A stretch of DNA of 64,000 bases from Xenophilus arseniciresistens. Lineage in GTDB: Bacteria > Pseudomonadota > Gammaproteobacteria > Burkholderiales > Burkholderiaceae_C. This document shows, one piece after another, positions 62,571 to 64,000 of this stretch. Under the pieces are notes generated by a model. That model was not told where the DNA came from and ran no database searches. It saw only the letters and a list, made by a program, of their open reading frames with translations. Where the stretch lies: positions 806,001 to 870,000 of the forward strand of contig NZ_JAQIPB010000002.1 in assembly GCF_028023875.1 (NCBI RefSeq), given 5' to 3'. How positions within the stretch are numbered: position 1 is the first letter of the stretch; each line of letters begins with the position of its first letter. The position numbers and the translations under genes are program-made.

Positions 62571-62889
62571 CGGCAAGGCTGCGCGAGCGGCATCGAAGGC
62601 GCGTGTGGCGGAAGCTGCATGCGGCTTTTTCTTTTTCCCATCTGGCCATGGTGACTGCAGCTCCGGAGCCTGCAACGAACACTCATTCGGGTGGATGGCT
62701 GGGAATTCATCATGGCCGGAAGAGAGCCTTCTGTTTCCCGCGCACGGCCGGCACACGCTGCGCCTAGCAAGCCCTACAGAGTTGATAGGTATCTTGTGTT
62801 CATTAGTTCTCAACCGGACTGTGTCACCAGCGCTCAGTTTTCAGTGAGGTACCCCAAAATCACACCCTGATACAAATCAGGGAGTTCCA
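62571..62889. other. Intergenic region before two-partner-secretion gene
   Basis: About 320 bp without a recognisable gene. Base composition is visibly lower in G+C than in neighbours, especially 62750-62880. An imperfect AGCTGCATGCGGCT hairpin followed by T-rich sequence (62618-62640) may end the MoxR operon. The right end holds the hairpin that covers the tpsB ribosome-binding site. Confidence 0.5.
62865..62884 (+). promoter_or_regulatory. Hairpin covering tpsB ribosome-binding site
   Basis: CCCTGAT (62865-62871), loop ACAA, ATCAGGG (62876-62882). The second arm contains the first three bases of the GGGAG Shine-Dalgarno sequence (62880-62884), 5 nt before the GTG start. Folding would mask the site, so translation may be controlled. 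Inferred from sequence. Confidence 0.5.
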
Positions 62890-64000
62890 GTGAAACCAAA
62901 GACCGCAAGACGCGGCCGCGCAGCGCATACGCGCTCGCTGAAGAAGCCTCTGGGCGCAGCGCTCGCGTTGCTGGCGGTTGCCAACGGGGCGATGGCGCAA
63001 TCCAACCCGACCGCGCCCAACCCTTTCATCGAAGAGATCCGCCAGCAAGAGCGCGAGCGCGCCTTGCGCGAGCAGCAAGAGCGCAGCGTGGACGCGCGGC
63101 TGCAGCGGCAGGGCCCGGCGAGCACTCAACGCCTGCCCGACGCTGAAACCCCTTGTTTTCGCATCGACCGCATCACGCTCGGCGGCGAACTGGCGGGCGA
63201 GTTCCAGTGGGCGCTGCAGGCGGCCGGTGGTGAATCTGGCAATGATTCACCCCTGGGGCGCTGCCTGGGCACCGAAGGCATCAACATCGTGCTTTCACGC
63301 CTTCAGCAGGCGGTGATCGCGCAAGGCTACGTCACCACGCGTGTGCTGGCCGGGCCGCAAGACCTTACTCGCGGTGAACTGGCTCTGACCCTGGTGCCTG
63401 GGCGCATCACGGCCATCCGGTTCGCGTCGGACCCCGACGCCGGGCCTACCCCGAGCAAGCGTCTGTTGCTATCTGCCGTCCCTGCGGGTGTAGGCGACTT
63501 GCTGAACATCCGCGACATCGAGCAGGGCCTGGAAAACCTCAAGCGCGCGCCGACGGCCGAGGCCGACATTCAGATCGAGCCCTCGAAATCCCCTGACGCC
63601 CGTCCTGGCGACAGCGAACTCGTCGTCCGGTATGCACAAGGCCGCCGCCTGCGCGGTGCCCTGAGCCTGGACGACAGCGGCACCGAAGCGACCGGCCGCT
63701 ACCAGATGGGGTTGACCGCCTCTGCCGACAGCTTGCTGGGCCTGAACGATCTGTTCTACCTGAGTGCCAACCACAGCATCGACGACCACTTTCTGGGCAA
63801 CCCGCGCAAGGGCACTGAGGGACAGACCTTGCACTATTCGGTGCCCTACGGCTACTGGCTGGCGGGCTTCACGGCCTCGCGCAGTCGCTATCGACAAAGC
63901 GTGGCGGGCCTGAGCCAGGACTATGTGTACGGAGGACGCACCGAGAACGCCGAAATCAAGCTCTCTCGCCTGGTCTGGCGCAGCCAGCAGCACAAGACCA
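62890..64000 (+). CDS. Two-partner secretion outer-membrane transporter (ShlB/FhaC type), N-terminal part
   Basis: 370 codons are in the window; the gene runs off the right edge. A GTG start follows GGGAG with 5-nt spacing. The signal peptide (LGAALALLAVANGAMA-Q) is followed by a charged region (EEIRQQERERALREQQER), then a POTRA domain (about 85-160, with PCFRIDRITLGG and two Cys) and a second POTRA-like region, and the start of the FhaC beta-barrel (about 240 on). It should export a large TpsA adhesin or haemolysin, expected to be encoded to the right. Confidence 0.92.
   Translation, partial: MKPKTARRGRAAHTRSLKKPLGAALALLAVANGAMAQSNPTAPNPFIEEIRQQERERALREQQERSVDARLQRQGPASTQRLPDAETPCFRIDRITLGGELAGEFQWALQAAGGESGNDSPLGRCLGTEGINIVLSRLQQAVIAQGYVTTRVLAGPQDLTRGELALTLVPGRITAIRFASDPDAGPTPSKRLLLSAVPAGVGDLLNIRDIEQGLENLKRAPTAEADIQIEPSKSPDARPGDSELVVRYAQGRRLRGALSLDDSGTEATGRYQMGLTASADSLLGLNDLFYLSANHSIDDHFLGNPRKGTEGQTLHYSVPYGYWLAGFTASRSRYRQSVAGLSQDYVYGGRTENAEIKLSRLVWRSQQHKT

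Overview
This 64 kb window is high-GC (mostly third-position G/C) and gene-dense. Operons with 1-14 nt overlaps are common. The gene content points to a betaproteobacterium of the order Burkholderiales, most likely the family Comamonadaceae: two Bug-type tricarboxylate-transporter receptors, TctBA, a groESL operon under a perfect CIRCE element, OpgG, and intergenic GC-rich repeat elements of a kind I associate with Acidovorax/Delftia/Variovorax-like genomes. The genus cannot be fixed from this sequence alone.

Region 1 (1-24.8 kb) is accessory catabolism, made of small clusters each with its own regulator. A VanA/VanB-type Rieske oxygenase, its reductase and an SDR are divergent from a LysR gene. 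A second LysR gene is divergent from a Bug receptor followed by an AtuA-family protein. A long leftward operon encodes a sulfonate/nitrate-type ABC transporter, a second Bug receptor, a sulfatase carrying the formylglycine motif and a GMC oxidoreductase; it is divergent from a GntR regulator plus an enolase-superfamily enzyme, with a nested palindrome between the two. A 3-hydroxyisobutyrate-dehydrogenase-like and a phytanoyl-CoA-dioxygenase-like gene follow. The last cluster looks like a 2-ketogluconate operon (kguE, kguK, kguD, ptxS) in which a four-gene polar-amino-acid-type ABC transporter stands where pseudomonads have the MFS permease KguT. A perfect copy of the PtxS operator lies upstream of the first gene.

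Region 2 (24.8-35.7 kb) holds envelope and stress genes: a long CorA-like transporter, a metallo-beta-lactamase-fold lipoprotein, beta-glucosidase BglX, periplasmic glucan protein OpgG, a PAP2 phosphatase/response regulator/histidine kinase operon chained by 4-nt overlaps (one using a TTG start), and a transglutaminase-like protein.

Region 3 (35.8-47.4 kb) is a dense signalling locus: a stressosome module (RsbR, RsbS, RsbT and an RsbW-like ATPase fused to an RsbX/SpoIIE phosphatase), a soluble histidine kinase, a hybrid kinase, a small unknown protein, a bacteriophytochrome, a CheY-like regulator and a large hybrid kinase. No sigma factor, anti-sigma factor or output DNA-binding protein is present, so the locus appears to feed a separate output.

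Region 4 (47.4-64 kb) holds a SrkA-like kinase, groES-groEL, tctBA, a GspE-like ATPase with a spermidine-synthase-like protein and a DNA glycosylase, an exported protein built of eleven 11-residue LEA-like repeats, TatD, an HtrA-like protease, MoxR-DUF58-VWA, and the 5' part of a two-partner-secretion outer-membrane transporter that runs off the right edge.
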